Shown here piece after piece: positions 53,443 to 62,100 of a DNA stretch of 64,000 nucleotides. Numbering within the stretch: the stretch's first letter is position 1; the number at the start of each line of letters is the position of its first letter. The DNA comes from JABFSA01 sp963827515 (GTDB lineage Bacteria > Acidobacteriota > Vicinamibacteria > Vicinamibacterales > UBA2999), in assembly GCA_963827515.1 (NCBI GenBank), contig CAWHBF010000023.1, positions 558,001-622,000 on the forward strand, given 5' to 3'. Made by a program: the position numbers and the translations under genes. The notes beneath the pieces are model-generated. The model saw only the letters and a program-made list of their open reading frames with translations. It was not told the origin of the DNA and did not search any database.

Positions 53443-53927
53443 GGCAGCTGTTCCCGTCGAACTTTCTCGGTCTGCTCGGCGCGAAACCCGCGAAGCTCGG
53501 TCCGCAGCGCGGGTCGGGAGTTGGACAGAATCGACACCGCGAGGAGTCCCGCGTTGATAGCTCCGGGCTTACCGATTGCCAGCGTTCCAACCGGAACACC
53601 GCCAGGCATCTGCGCAATCGAGAGCAGTGAGTCAAGCCCCTGGAGGGCGGCACTCTGCACGGGAACGCCGAGGACCGGCACCACGGTATGAGCCGCGACC
53701 ATGCCGGGCAGATGAGCAGCGCCGCCGGCGCCGGCGATGATCACCTCGACGCCGCGAGCCTCGGCGCCGCTCGCGAACTCGGCCATCCACACAGGCGTCC
53801 TGTGTGCCGACACGATATGCCGCTCAAATGGAACGTTGAAGCGCTCCAGGATCTCGACCGCGTGTTGCATCGTGTCCCAGTCAGACGACGAGCCCATGAC
53901 GACAGCGACAAGAGGTTGTTCAGCCAC
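53439..53927 (-). CDS. purE: N5-carboxyaminoimidazole ribonucleotide mutase
   Basis: 162 residues. VVMGSSSDWDTMQHAVEILE, VSAHRTPVWM and AGAGGAAHLPGMVAAHTVVP match class I PurE. It moves the carboxylate to C4 to give CAIR. First gene of a two-gene operon with purK. Confidence 0.96.
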   Translation of the reverse strand: MAEQPLVAVVMGSSSDWDTMQHAVEILERFNVPFERHIVSAHRTPVWMAEFASGAEARGVEVIIAGAGGAAHLPGMVAAHTVVPVLGVPVQSAALQGLDSLLSIAQMPGGVPVGTLAIGKPGAINAGLLAVSILSNSRPALRTELRGFRAEQTEKVRREQLP

Positions 53928-53966
53928 GCGCTGCGAATCTTACCTCGACTATCGAGTGTGACGTGT

Positions 53967-54138
53967 CGTTCACACTTCTGGGTTCTCGCTTCTCGGTTCG
54001 TGTTCAGGTTCGGTTCAGGGTTCAGGGTTCGGGGTTCGGGGTTCGGATACGGCTGGGCGAACCGTGAAGAGAGAACCTCGAATCCGAACCGAACTGTGAA
54101 CACGAACCGAGCACAGAGAACGAAGAAGCGTGAACGAC
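53967..54138. repeat. family E long hairpin (GGTTCG words)
   Basis: The left arm holds GTTCACACTTCTGGGTTC, TTCTCGGTTCGTGTTCAG and repeated GGGTTC; the right arm holds GAACCGAACTGTGAACAC, GAACCGAGCACAGAGAAC and GAAGCGTGAAC. The arms are imperfect complements. A second copy with the same word order is at 59,608-59,807. No gene is seen in this 269-bp gap. Confidence 0.7.
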
Positions 54139-54160
54139 GAGTCTCAGCTACACTCAATCT

Positions 54161-54190
54161 GAGGAGCGCTCGTGATGAATCCGGCTCCTC
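54161..54190 (+). promoter_or_regulatory. hairpin over candidate ribosome-binding site
   Basis: GAGGAGC (54,161-54,167) and GCTCCTC (54,184-54,190) form a perfect 7-bp inverted repeat, and GAGGAG is the best ribosome-binding sequence before the gene at 54,197. Pairing would hide it. Confidence 0.35.
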
Positions 54191-54196
54191 GCGCCT

Positions 54197-54529
54197 ATGG
54201 ACAACTACTACCACGCGCACGATCTCGCCAAGTTTGCGGAGATGGGCACGGAAGCCCCGGAGCTCTGGCAGAAGTTTCTGGAGTGGTACACCGCGGTCTT
54301 CAAGGAAGGGGCGCTGACTGAACGCGAGAAGGCGCTCATCGCGCTCGGCGTCGCACATGCGGTCCAATGCCCCTACTGCATCGATGCCTACAGCACGGCG
54401 TGCCTCGACAAGGGCTCGACGCCCGAACAGATGACCGAGGCGGTGCACGTGGCGGCGGCGATCCGCGGCGGCGCGTCGCTCGTCCACGGGGTGCAGATGC
54501 GGAACCACGTGGACAAGCTGTCCATGTAG
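54197..54529 (+). CDS. arsenosugar-cassette CMD-family (peroxidase-like) protein
   Basis: 110 residues of the carboxymuconolactone decarboxylase/AhpD-like family. Cys motif CPYCIDAYSTACL and the preceding EREKALIALGVAHAVQ are diagnostic. This version is typically encoded next to arsS in arsenosugar biosynthesis cassettes, as here (112 bp upstream). Its exact role is unknown. The stop codon TAG lies within the first word of a family D repeat. Confidence 0.8.
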   Translation: MDNYYHAHDLAKFAEMGTEAPELWQKFLEWYTAVFKEGALTEREKALIALGVAHAVQCPYCIDAYSTACLDKGSTPEQMTEAVHVAAAIRGGASLVHGVQMRNHVDKLSM

Positions 54530-54629
54530 TTGGTAGCTGGTAGCCGGTAGCTGGTAGAACCACGAAGATCACGAAGGGCACGAGAAATTTTTCGCTTCGT
54601 GTTCTTCGTGGCCTTCGTGGTTCGTGGTT
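54530..54629. repeat. family D words followed by family B hairpin
   Basis: GGTAGCTGGTAGCCGGTAGC (D) runs into ACCACGAAGATCACGAAGGG and its partner CTTCGTGGCCTTCGTGGTTC (B) around AAATTTTTCG. It lies between the CMD-like gene and arsS on the same strand. Confidence 0.7.
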
Positions 54630-54641
54630 GATACGACCTAG

Positions 54642-55685
<1,044 letters not shown>

Positions 55686-55710
55686 TCCGAGGCTCTTTTC
55701 ACCCCCACAC

Positions 55711-55768
55711 GGGCCACAGAGACGCGGAGACACAGAGAATGTGGCTGCTCTTCTCTGTGCCTCTGTGA
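55711..55768. repeat. family A hairpin (CACAGAG type)
   Basis: GGCCACAGAGACGCGGAGAC and TCTCTGTGCCTCTGTGAC form arms around TGTGGCTGC. It lies after arsS. Confidence 0.65.
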
Positions 55769-55787
55769 CTACGTAAAGGAACCTGGG

Positions 55788-55886
55788 CTAGAGCGATTGC
55801 GTTTCGCCGTAGAGCGCACGCTTCAGCGTGCGCGTGTCCGCGGAGGCTCAAGCCTCCGCTCTACGCCGAATCGAAAAGCGGTCTAG
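55788..55886. repeat. full-length family C element, MITE-like
   Basis: About 99 bp with terminal inverted repeats CTAGAGCGATTGCGTTTCGC and CGAATCGAAAAGCGGTCTAG. Inside, GTAGAGC and GCTCTAC enclose two arms, GCACGC-TTCA-GCGTGC and GGAGGCT-CA-AGCCTCC. It is the best-preserved copy and is inverted relative to the copy at 2384-2439. No transposase gene is present. Confidence 0.75.
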
Positions 55887-55896
55887 TACTAGCGCC

Positions 55897-57120
55897 CTAT
55901 TTCGACATCCGCTCCTTGAGCGCGCCATCGACGGCGTTCATGAACGCGTCGGTGGTCAGATGCGGCTGGTCCGCGCTGATGAGCGTGGCCAGATCCTTTG
56001 TCATCCGTCCAGACTCGACGACGTCGACGCAGACCTTCTCGAGCGTGTCAGCGAATTGCACGACTTCTGGTGTGTTGTCGAAACGGCCACGATACTGGAG
56101 TCCGCGCGTCCACGCGTAGATGGACGCGATCGGGTTGGTGGACGTCGGCTTCCCCTGCTGGTGCATGCGGTAGTGGCGGGTCACCGTGCCGTGCGCGGCT
56201 TCTGCTTCGACTGACTTGCCGTCGGGTGACATCAATACCGACGTCATCAGCCCCAGGGATCCGTACCCCTGAGCAACGGTGTCGGACTGCACATCACCGT
56301 CATAGTTCTTGCACGCCCAGAGATACCCGCCGTTCCACTTGAGGCTCGCCGCGACCATGTCGTCTATCAGGCGATGCTCGTAGGTCAGGCCCTTGGCCGC
56401 GAATGCGTCCTTGAAGTCGGCGTCGAAGACACTCTGGAAGGTGTTCTTGAACGTGCCGTCATACACCTTGAGAATCGTGTTCTTCGTCGAGAGGTACACC
56501 GGGTAATTACGTCCGAGCGCATACGTGAAGCAAGCGCGGGCAAACCCTTCGATTGACGCATCGAGATTGAACATCCCCAGCATCACGCCGGGTCCATTCG
56601 CCTTGATGACTTCGCGATCGATCGGCGCGTCGCTGCTGCCGGCGGCCGGGGTCCAGCTGATCTTGAGCGTCCCGGGGCCCGGAAAGTGGAAGTCCTGCGC
56701 GCGGTACTGATCGCCAAAGCCGTGGCGGGCAACCACCACCGGTTTGTCCCAATGGGGGACGATCCGGGGCACGTTGCGGCAGATGATCGGCTCACGGAAG
56801 ATCGTCCCGTCGAGGATGTTGCGAATCGTGCCGTTCGGCGACCGCCACATCTGCTTGAGGTTGAACTCCTTCACGCGTGCTTCGTCCGGCGTGATCGTGG
56901 CGCACTTCACCGCCACCCCGTACTTCTTTGTTGCCTCAGCCGAGTCGACGGTGATCTTGTCGTCCGTGCTATCGCGCGATTCGATCGACAGGTCGTAATA
57001 CTTCAGGTCAATGTCGAGGTACGGCAGAATCAGCGTCTCGCGGATCTTCTGCCAGATGATGCGGGTCATTTCGTCCCCGTCCATCTCGACGACGGGGTTC
57101 TTTACCTTGATCTTGGTCAT
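55897..57120 (-). CDS. icd: NADP-dependent isocitrate dehydrogenase
   Basis: 407 residues of the eukaryote-like class II NADP-IDH. KVKNPVVEMDGDEMTRIIWQ, SPNGTIRNILDGTIFREPI and EAAHGTVTRHYRMHQQGKPT are hallmarks. It makes 2-oxoglutarate, NADPH and CO2 in the TCA cycle. AGGAG precedes ATG 57120; TAAGAT about 60 nt upstream may be the -10. Confidence 0.96.
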   Translation of the reverse strand: MTKIKVKNPVVEMDGDEMTRIIWQKIRETLILPYLDIDLKYYDLSIESRDSTDDKITVDSAEATKKYGVAVKCATITPDEARVKEFNLKQMWRSPNGTIRNILDGTIFREPIICRNVPRIVPHWDKPVVVARHGFGDQYRAQDFHFPGPGTLKISWTPAAGSSDAPIDREVIKANGPGVMLGMFNLDASIEGFARACFTYALGRNYPVYLSTKNTILKVYDGTFKNTFQSVFDADFKDAFAAKGLTYEHRLIDDMVAASLKWNGGYLWACKNYDGDVQSDTVAQGYGSLGLMTSVLMSPDGKSVEAEAAHGTVTRHYRMHQQGKPTSTNPIASIYAWTRGLQYRGRFDNTPEVVQFADTLEKVCVDVVESGRMTKDLATLISADQPHLTTDAFMNAVDGALKERMSK

Positions 57121-57243
57121 TCACGCTCCTGATACGCCCACCAGGTCAGTTTCGAACACAAACGCTAGATCTTATCGCGAAGCCTCCCCGGCCAGCCGGT
57201 GTATCCCAACCCGATGCAGAAACTGCCAGGCATCAACTGTCTC

Positions 57244-57269
57244 GGACGTGACGTTTTTGCGTCACGTCC
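57244..57269. promoter_or_regulatory. perfect 10-bp inverted repeat in intergenic region
   Basis: GGACGTGACG and CGTCACGTCC flank TTTTTG. It lies between divergent genes, 124 bp from icd and 116 bp from the coiled-coil gene. It may be a protein-binding site or an RNA hairpin; no T-run follows on either strand. Nothing else is recognised in this 264-bp gap. Confidence 0.45.
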
Positions 57270-57384
57270 CGCCTCTCGGTCACGTTTCTCTGAGGATTCC
57301 TCCTGGCAGAGTTCCTGCCTCTTTAGGACCTCCGACGCTCGTTGAGGATTGTCTCCGACGACGCTAAGCTGTGGGGGCGCTGGG

Positions 57385-57866
57385 ATGGCCAGGGTGGAAG
57401 AGCGGGTTGCGCATCTCGAGGGACAGATGAACGAACTGTCACAGGGACTGTCGGACGTACGTGAAGCGATTCACCATCTCGAGCAGCGGGTCGATTTGCA
57501 ATTCGGCACGGTGGGTTCGCAATTCAACTCAGTCGACGCGCGATTCAATGCGGTGGACGCGCGATTCGAGGTCATCGATCGGCGCTTCGATTCCGTCGAT
57601 CGACGTTTCGAGGCGGTCGATCGACATTTCGAGGCGGTCGACACTTCGAGGTGGTCGATCGACACTTCGAGGCGGTCGATCGACACTTCGAGGCGGTCGA
57701 TCGTCGATTCGATACGCTGGACCGACGCTTCGACACCCTCGACGACAAGGTGTGCCGTCAATTCGACGCCCTCGATAGCAAGGTGTCCCGCCAGTTCGCC
57801 TGGTTGGTCGGGATTGTGGTCTCCGCGATCGTGGCCGCGATGGGTGCCGTGCTTTCGCGTGGGTGA
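57385..57866 (+). CDS. heptad-repeat coiled-coil membrane protein, frameshifted in the repeat
   Basis: About 162 residues after correction. An N-terminal coiled coil (EERVAHLEGQMNELSQGLSD) leads into 10-12 heptads of the type F-x-x-V-D-R-H encoded by 21-bp DNA repeats (about 57,529-57,745), then CRQFDALDSKVSRQ and a C-terminal membrane helix (LVGIVVSAIVAAMGAVL). At about 57,632 one repeat has lost four bases (GTCGAC where GTCGATCGAC is expected), sending the frame off; the correct frame continues to 57,866. A tail-anchored oligomer is likely. Function unknown. Confidence 0.6.
57529..57745 (+). repeat. 21-bp tandem repeat encoding heptads
   Basis: Units begin TTCGA and contain GTCGATCG (consensus TTCGAGGCGGTCGATCGAC plus two bases). 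Central copies near 57,605-57,700 are nearly identical and one carries a 4-bp deletion, so slippage is plausible. Confidence 0.75.
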
Positions 57867-57883
57867 GGGCAATATCAGATCCG

Positions 57884-59581
57884 CTATCGCGCGGGGCTCG
57901 ATGCCGGCCTGACAGCGCTCACCAGCAACCCGACAACGACGACCGCTACCGCGCCGATGACGTTGTGCCAGAGGAACGCCACGCTCGTGTAGTTGGCGGC
58001 CCAGGCGACCGAGCCCATTCCGGCAATCAGACCGATGAACGCGCCGTTCGCCGTGGCCCTGCGGAAGCCGACGGCGAGAATGAAGACACCGAGGATCGAG
58101 CCGTAGAAGAACGAACCGAAGCGATTGACGACCTCGATGAGCGAGCCGAGCTCCGCCGCCCAGACAGCAACCGCGCTTGCAAACAGCCCCCAGAACCCGG
58201 TCGCCAGGCGTGAGATGCGCAGATAGTGCCGATCGTCCGCGTCGGGGCGGGCGAAGCGTCGATAGAAGTCGATCACCGTCGCGGTCGACAGCGACGCCAG
58301 CTCGGCTGAGATCGTGGACATGGCCGCGGCAAAGATGGCCGCGATCAGCAGGCCGACGAGGCCAATGGGCATGTGCGTCGTGATGAACGTCGGAAACACG
58401 TAGTTCACGTCGTTGTACGTCCGGTCGCCCGTGGCTTCTCGAACGAACGCGAGGGCCTCGCCTCGAACGGAACGAACCTCCGACTCCCGGCCGGAAAAGG
58501 CCTCCCGTGCCGACGCCAGCCTCGAGGGATCGCCACCGGCATCGGCCGCCGCCAGTGCCACGGCTGCCGCCTGTCGCGCCTCGACCGCGGCCGCGAATCG
58601 GCTCTCGAGTGCGGCATAATCCGCCGATCTCGGCCCCTCGCGGATCTCCCGTTCGTGCACCGCGTTGAACAGCATCGGCGCCGGCGTGAACAGATAGAAC
58701 ACGAACATGAACACCCCAACAAGCAGCACCAGGGCCTGCAGCGGGATCTTCCAGTAGGCGCTCATGAGCAGCGAGCCCCGCGCCTCGTCGATCGACTTGG
58801 CGGTGAGATAGCGCTGCACCTGACTCTGGTCGGTGCCGAAGTACGAGCAGAAGAGGAACAGGGCGGCTATCGTTCCGGACCAGAACGTGTACTGGTTCGT
58901 CAGATCGAACGTGAAATCGAACGTCTGCAGTCGACCGGCCGCCCCGGCTATTCGCAGCGCCTGCGGCACACTCACATCCGGGGGCAGCGCGAAGATGAGC
59001 ACGACAACGGCCGCGACCAGGCCGAAGACGATGAGCACCATCTGCTTGACGTCGGTCCAGGTCACCGCCTGCACGCCGCCGAACATCGTATAGACGGCCG
59101 TCGGCAGCGCAATCAGCAGCGCGGTGTTGGTGACGCTGATGCCCATGACCACGGCCAGCACGACCGCCGGCGCCGAAATGACCACACCGAGCGACATGCT
59201 GCGCGACAGCAGAAACAGGAAACTCGTGAGCGCGCGGGTCTTCGCATCGAAACGTTGTTCGAGATATTCGTACGCGGTGTAGACCCTGGCGTTGTGGAAG
59301 AACGGGACGAGCGTGACCGACAGGACGATCATCGCGAGCGGCAGCGCGTAGTAGAACTGCAGAAACCGCATGCCGTCCGCGTAGCCCTGGCCGGTCGTGC
59401 CAATCATGGTGATCGCGCTGAGCTGCGTCGCCATCACCGACAGCCCCACCGCCCACCACGGCAGGCTCCGGCTGGCCAGAAAGTAGCCCTCGAGCTCGTG
59501 GCTATGCTTGGTCAGACGCAGCCCGTCCCACACGATCCACACCAGGTAGATCGCGATGATCGACCAGTCAACGGGGTGCAT
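57884..59581 (-). CDS. sodium/solute symporter (SSS family)
   Basis: 565 residues with about 13 membrane helices. WWAVGLSVMATQLSAITMIG, the motif YFGTDQSQVQRYLTAKS and AMSTISAELASLSTATVIDF are SSS hallmarks. A soluble Ala-rich segment (about 310-385, SRFAAAVEARQAAAVALAAA) interrupts the helices and is not in most family members. The substrate is unknown; sialic acid, sugars and amino acids are possible. Confidence 0.85.
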   Translation of the reverse strand: MHPVDWSIIAIYLVWIVWDGLRLTKHSHELEGYFLASRSLPWWAVGLSVMATQLSAITMIGTTGQGYADGMRFLQFYYALPLAMIVLSVTLVPFFHNARVYTAYEYLEQRFDAKTRALTSFLFLLSRSMSLGVVISAPAVVLAVVMGISVTNTALLIALPTAVYTMFGGVQAVTWTDVKQMVLIVFGLVAAVVVLIFALPPDVSVPQALRIAGAAGRLQTFDFTFDLTNQYTFWSGTIAALFLFCSYFGTDQSQVQRYLTAKSIDEARGSLLMSAYWKIPLQALVLLVGVFMFVFYLFTPAPMLFNAVHEREIREGPRSADYAALESRFAAAVEARQAAAVALAAADAGGDPSRLASAREAFSGRESEVRSVRGEALAFVREATGDRTYNDVNYVFPTFITTHMPIGLVGLLIAAIFAAAMSTISAELASLSTATVIDFYRRFARPDADDRHYLRISRLATGFWGLFASAVAVWAAELGSLIEVVNRFGSFFYGSILGVFILAVGFRRATANGAFIGLIAGMGSVAWAANYTSVAFLWHNVIGAVAVVVVGLLVSAVRPASSPAR

Positions 59582-59607
59582 CTAGAGGAGCTCCGCGTGC
59601 GGTACGT

Positions 59608-59807
59608 CGTTCACGCTTCTACGTTCTCGCTTCTCGGTTCGTGTTCACGTTCGGTTCCGGGTTCTCAAAGTTCGCTGTTCGGAGGGTTCGCATCGCTCGC
59701 GGTAGACACGTGCAACAGCCGAACCCTGAACCCCGAACCCAGAAGTTCGAACTTCGAACCGAACCTGAACACGAACCGAGCACCGAGAAGACAGAAGTGT
59801 GAACGAC
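59608..59807. repeat. family E long hairpin (GGTTCG words)
   Basis: Left arm GTTCACGCTTCTACGTTC and TTCTCGGTTCGTGTTCAC; right arm GAACCTGAACACGAACCG and CGAGAAGACAGAAGTGTGAA. Word order matches the copy at 53,967-54,138. It fills the gap between the symporter gene and a small peptide gene; no other gene is seen. Confidence 0.7.
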
Positions 59808-59812
59808 ATGTC

Positions 59813-59935
59813 TCAGGAGAAATACTCCTGGAAGGCGTACAAGGCGACCAGCACGACGACCCAGAGGATGAGGACGCGCACGTAGCTCCGACCGACACCT
59901 GTGGCAGGGCTGCTCTGACGTGAATCGGACGTCAT
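59813..59935 (-). CDS. 40-residue single-pass membrane peptide
   Basis: ATG 59935 to TGA 59813 encodes 40 residues: a polar start (MTSDSRQSSPATGVGRS), one membrane helix VLILWVVVLVALYAF (about 21-35) and QEYFS. The start overlaps the stop of the M61 peptidase gene by 4 nt (ATGA), arguing for a translated, coupled gene. Function unknown; a membrane anchor or accessory to the peptidase is conceivable. Confidence 0.6.
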   Translation of the reverse strand: MTSDSRQSSPATGVGRSYVRVLILWVVVLVALYAFQEYFS

Positions 59936-61767
59936 GTCCGCGGTGAGAGCCAACGGTCCCGTCTCTGCTCCGCCGCGTCGGCTGCTGGATCCACTTCGAG
60001 CCTCCACTGCCGGGGCGGTTCGGTTCCGAACTGCGCGTCGAGCGTCAGGATCTGGTCCCGACGCGCCACGATGAGCGTGGCCTTGTCGCCAGGCCTGTAC
60101 TGATCGATTCTGGGGGCAAGCTGGTCGGCGCGCACCCGAAAGCCGTTGATCGCCAGGATCTCGTCGTCCACATTGAGCCCCGCCGCCTCGGCCGGTGTGT
60201 TGCGCCGCACCTCGGAGACGACCAGGCGACCGCCGTCGTTGCGCGTCGACATGCCGAGCCACGCGCGTCCTGGACGATCGCTGCGCGGCCCTTCGACCGG
60301 CCGGAAACGCAGCCCGAACGTCTGGAGCGCCTCGGTGTAGTCCAGTTCCGCCTTACCTTCCACGGCGGTCTCCCAGAACGACGCCAGGCTGACGCCGCCG
60401 ACCTGCTCCGCCACCGACCGGAACTCATCAGGCGTGAACCCGCGGGCACCCGAGAACTTCTCGAAGGCCGCCCGCATCACATCGTCCAGGCTCCTGGCTC
60501 CCTTGCTGGCTGCCCGAATCTTCGCGTCCAGGAGAAACCCGAGCACGGCGCCCTTCGTGTAGTAGCTGATCGAAACGTTCGGACTGTTCTCGTCAGGCCG
60601 GTAGTACTTGATCCAGGCGTCGAAGGATGCCTGTTCGACCGACTGGACCAGACGTCCTGGCGTGGCCTGCAGATCCTCGATCTGGTTCGAAATGGCGTCG
60701 AGCAGTTCCTCCCGTGTCGACAGTCCCGCGCGATGCAGAGCCAGATCGGCGTAGTAGTCGGTGACGCCCTCCGCCACCCAGAGGCTGCGTGTCAGCACTT
60801 CCTCTTCGTAATTGAACGGTCCCAGTTCCACAGGCCTGAGACGCTTGACGTTCCAGGCGTGGAAGTACTCGTGGCTCGCTAACCCCAGCCACGACAGGTA
60901 CGCGCGACGCGTGCCCGTCGCCCAGCGGCTGGCCATCAGCATCGTGGAGTTCTTGTGTTCGAGCCCACCGCCGCCGTCATTCACCAGCGTGAGCATGTTG
61001 AGGAAGACGTACTTGTCGTACGGCAGCGTTCCCCACATTCGGACGTACTCGGTGACGATCGTCTCGACATCCTTCGCGGCGCGCACACCATCGAACGTCC
61101 CGGCCTCGCCGACGTTCACCAGGTAGTGCTTCTTGCCGGACACCGTGAACTCATGGACGGCAGGGTTGCCTACCACGATCGGCGAGTCCACGAGCGTGTC
61201 GAAGTCAGGTGCGCGATACCGATGCGGCCCTCCCGACGTTTCGGGTAGACCGGTCATGGATACTTGCCACCCGCGTGCCGGTTCGATCGTCACTTCATGG
61301 GGGCGCGACGCGCCATCGACGAGGGTCATGAAGGTCGGCGCGCCGTTCAACATCGCAAAGTCGGTTTCCACCCAGTTAGTGCGCACGGTCATCTCGCGTG
61401 CGTACACCCTGTATTGGACGCTCACGGAGGCCGCACCCCCGGTCACGATTCGCCAGCGGTTCTTGTCTGACTTCTCGACATCGAGTGTGCGACCGTCCGG
61501 AGCCGACGCAGTGACCGCCTCGACGTGTCGAGAGTACTCCCGCACCATGTACGACCCGGGTGTCCACACGGCCATCATCAACTCGACCGCTGGCCGCCCA
61601 CCGGTCGGCACGACCGCCGTGACCTCCACATAGTGAGTATGCGGCTCGGGGAACCGTAGGGTGTACCGCATGGGCTCGGTTGCCGTCTGCGCAGCAGCGG
61701 GAGATGTGATGTGCATCACCAGGACGGCCAGCAACAGTCCGAGGATTCTTGCGACCATGTGCTGCAT
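59932..61767 (-). CDS. exported M61-family metallopeptidase with PDZ domain
   Basis: 611 residues (ATG 61758 would give 608). The signal peptide ends SPAAAQ. An N-terminal beta domain (about 30-210) precedes the catalytic part with zinc motif HEYFH (His299, Glu300, His303) and downstream WVAEGVTDYYADLAL. A PDZ domain (about 500-580) contains GLNVDDEILAINGFRV. M61 enzymes are periplasmic aminopeptidases, often glycyl-specific. It is coupled to the 40-residue peptide gene. Confidence 0.88.
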   Translation of the reverse strand: MQHMVARILGLLLAVLVMHITSPAAAQTATEPMRYTLRFPEPHTHYVEVTAVVPTGGRPAVELMMAVWTPGSYMVREYSRHVEAVTASAPDGRTLDVEKSDKNRWRIVTGGAASVSVQYRVYAREMTVRTNWVETDFAMLNGAPTFMTLVDGASRPHEVTIEPARGWQVSMTGLPETSGGPHRYRAPDFDTLVDSPIVVGNPAVHEFTVSGKKHYLVNVGEAGTFDGVRAAKDVETIVTEYVRMWGTLPYDKYVFLNMLTLVNDGGGGLEHKNSTMLMASRWATGTRRAYLSWLGLASHEYFHAWNVKRLRPVELGPFNYEEEVLTRSLWVAEGVTDYYADLALHRAGLSTREELLDAISNQIEDLQATPGRLVQSVEQASFDAWIKYYRPDENSPNVSISYYTKGAVLGFLLDAKIRAASKGARSLDDVMRAAFEKFSGARGFTPDEFRSVAEQVGGVSLASFWETAVEGKAELDYTEALQTFGLRFRPVEGPRSDRPGRAWLGMSTRNDGGRLVVSEVRRNTPAEAAGLNVDDEILAINGFRVRADQLAPRIDQYRPGDKATLIVARRDQILTLDAQFGTEPPRQWRLEVDPAADAAEQRRDRWLSPRT

Positions 61768-61777
61768 TCTATAGAAT
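61766..61777. promoter_or_regulatory. 12-bp perfect palindrome at the M61 gene start
   Basis: ATTCTATAGAAT is an exact palindrome containing TATAGA, a possible -10 on the minus strand if the M61 peptidase starts at ATG 61758. Confidence 0.3.
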
Positions 61778-61790
61778 CCAGCCGCGGACG

Positions 61791-61898
61791 TTGTTATTCA
61801 AATCCCTCGTTTCGACCGACCACAAGGTCATCGGGCTGCTGTACGCCGTGACCAGTCTCTTCTTCCTGATGGTGCGCGGGGACTTCCGCCTTCGCTGA
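61791..61898 (+). pseudogene. remnant of cytochrome c oxidase subunit I N-terminus
   Basis: Reading from TTG 61791 gives LLFKSLVSTDHKVIGLLYAV followed by TSLFFLMVRGDFRLR and a stop at 61,898. STDHKVIGLLYAVTSLFFL is the highly characteristic first-helix region of CoxI (CtaD). The similarity ends near 61,872, and at 61,896 a family C repeat fragment begins. The rest of the gene is absent, so this is a decayed or transposed fragment. Confidence 0.65.
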
Positions 61899-61925
61899 CG
61901 CGCAGGCTGAAGCATGCGCTCTACA
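61896..61925. repeat. family C fragment
   Basis: GCGCAGGCTGAAGCATGCGC then TCTAC matches one arm and the right end of the family C element. It abuts the CoxI remnant. From there to 62,100 only degenerate palindromes (for example near 62,005-62,036) are seen and no gene. Confidence 0.55.
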
Positions 61926-62100
61926 TCAGTTGGAACCGGTTCCCGTGATCGGGTGGACACGGCTCCGGCGCACTAGACTCGGGTGAACAAATCGAGCGGC
62001 ACCCGAATCCCACCGGGCGCAGGAGGCCCGCCCTACGCATCGCATCAAGGTTTCGCCTCCGGTCGCTGCTGACGCTCCACCCGTTGAGAGCCGGGCAGAC

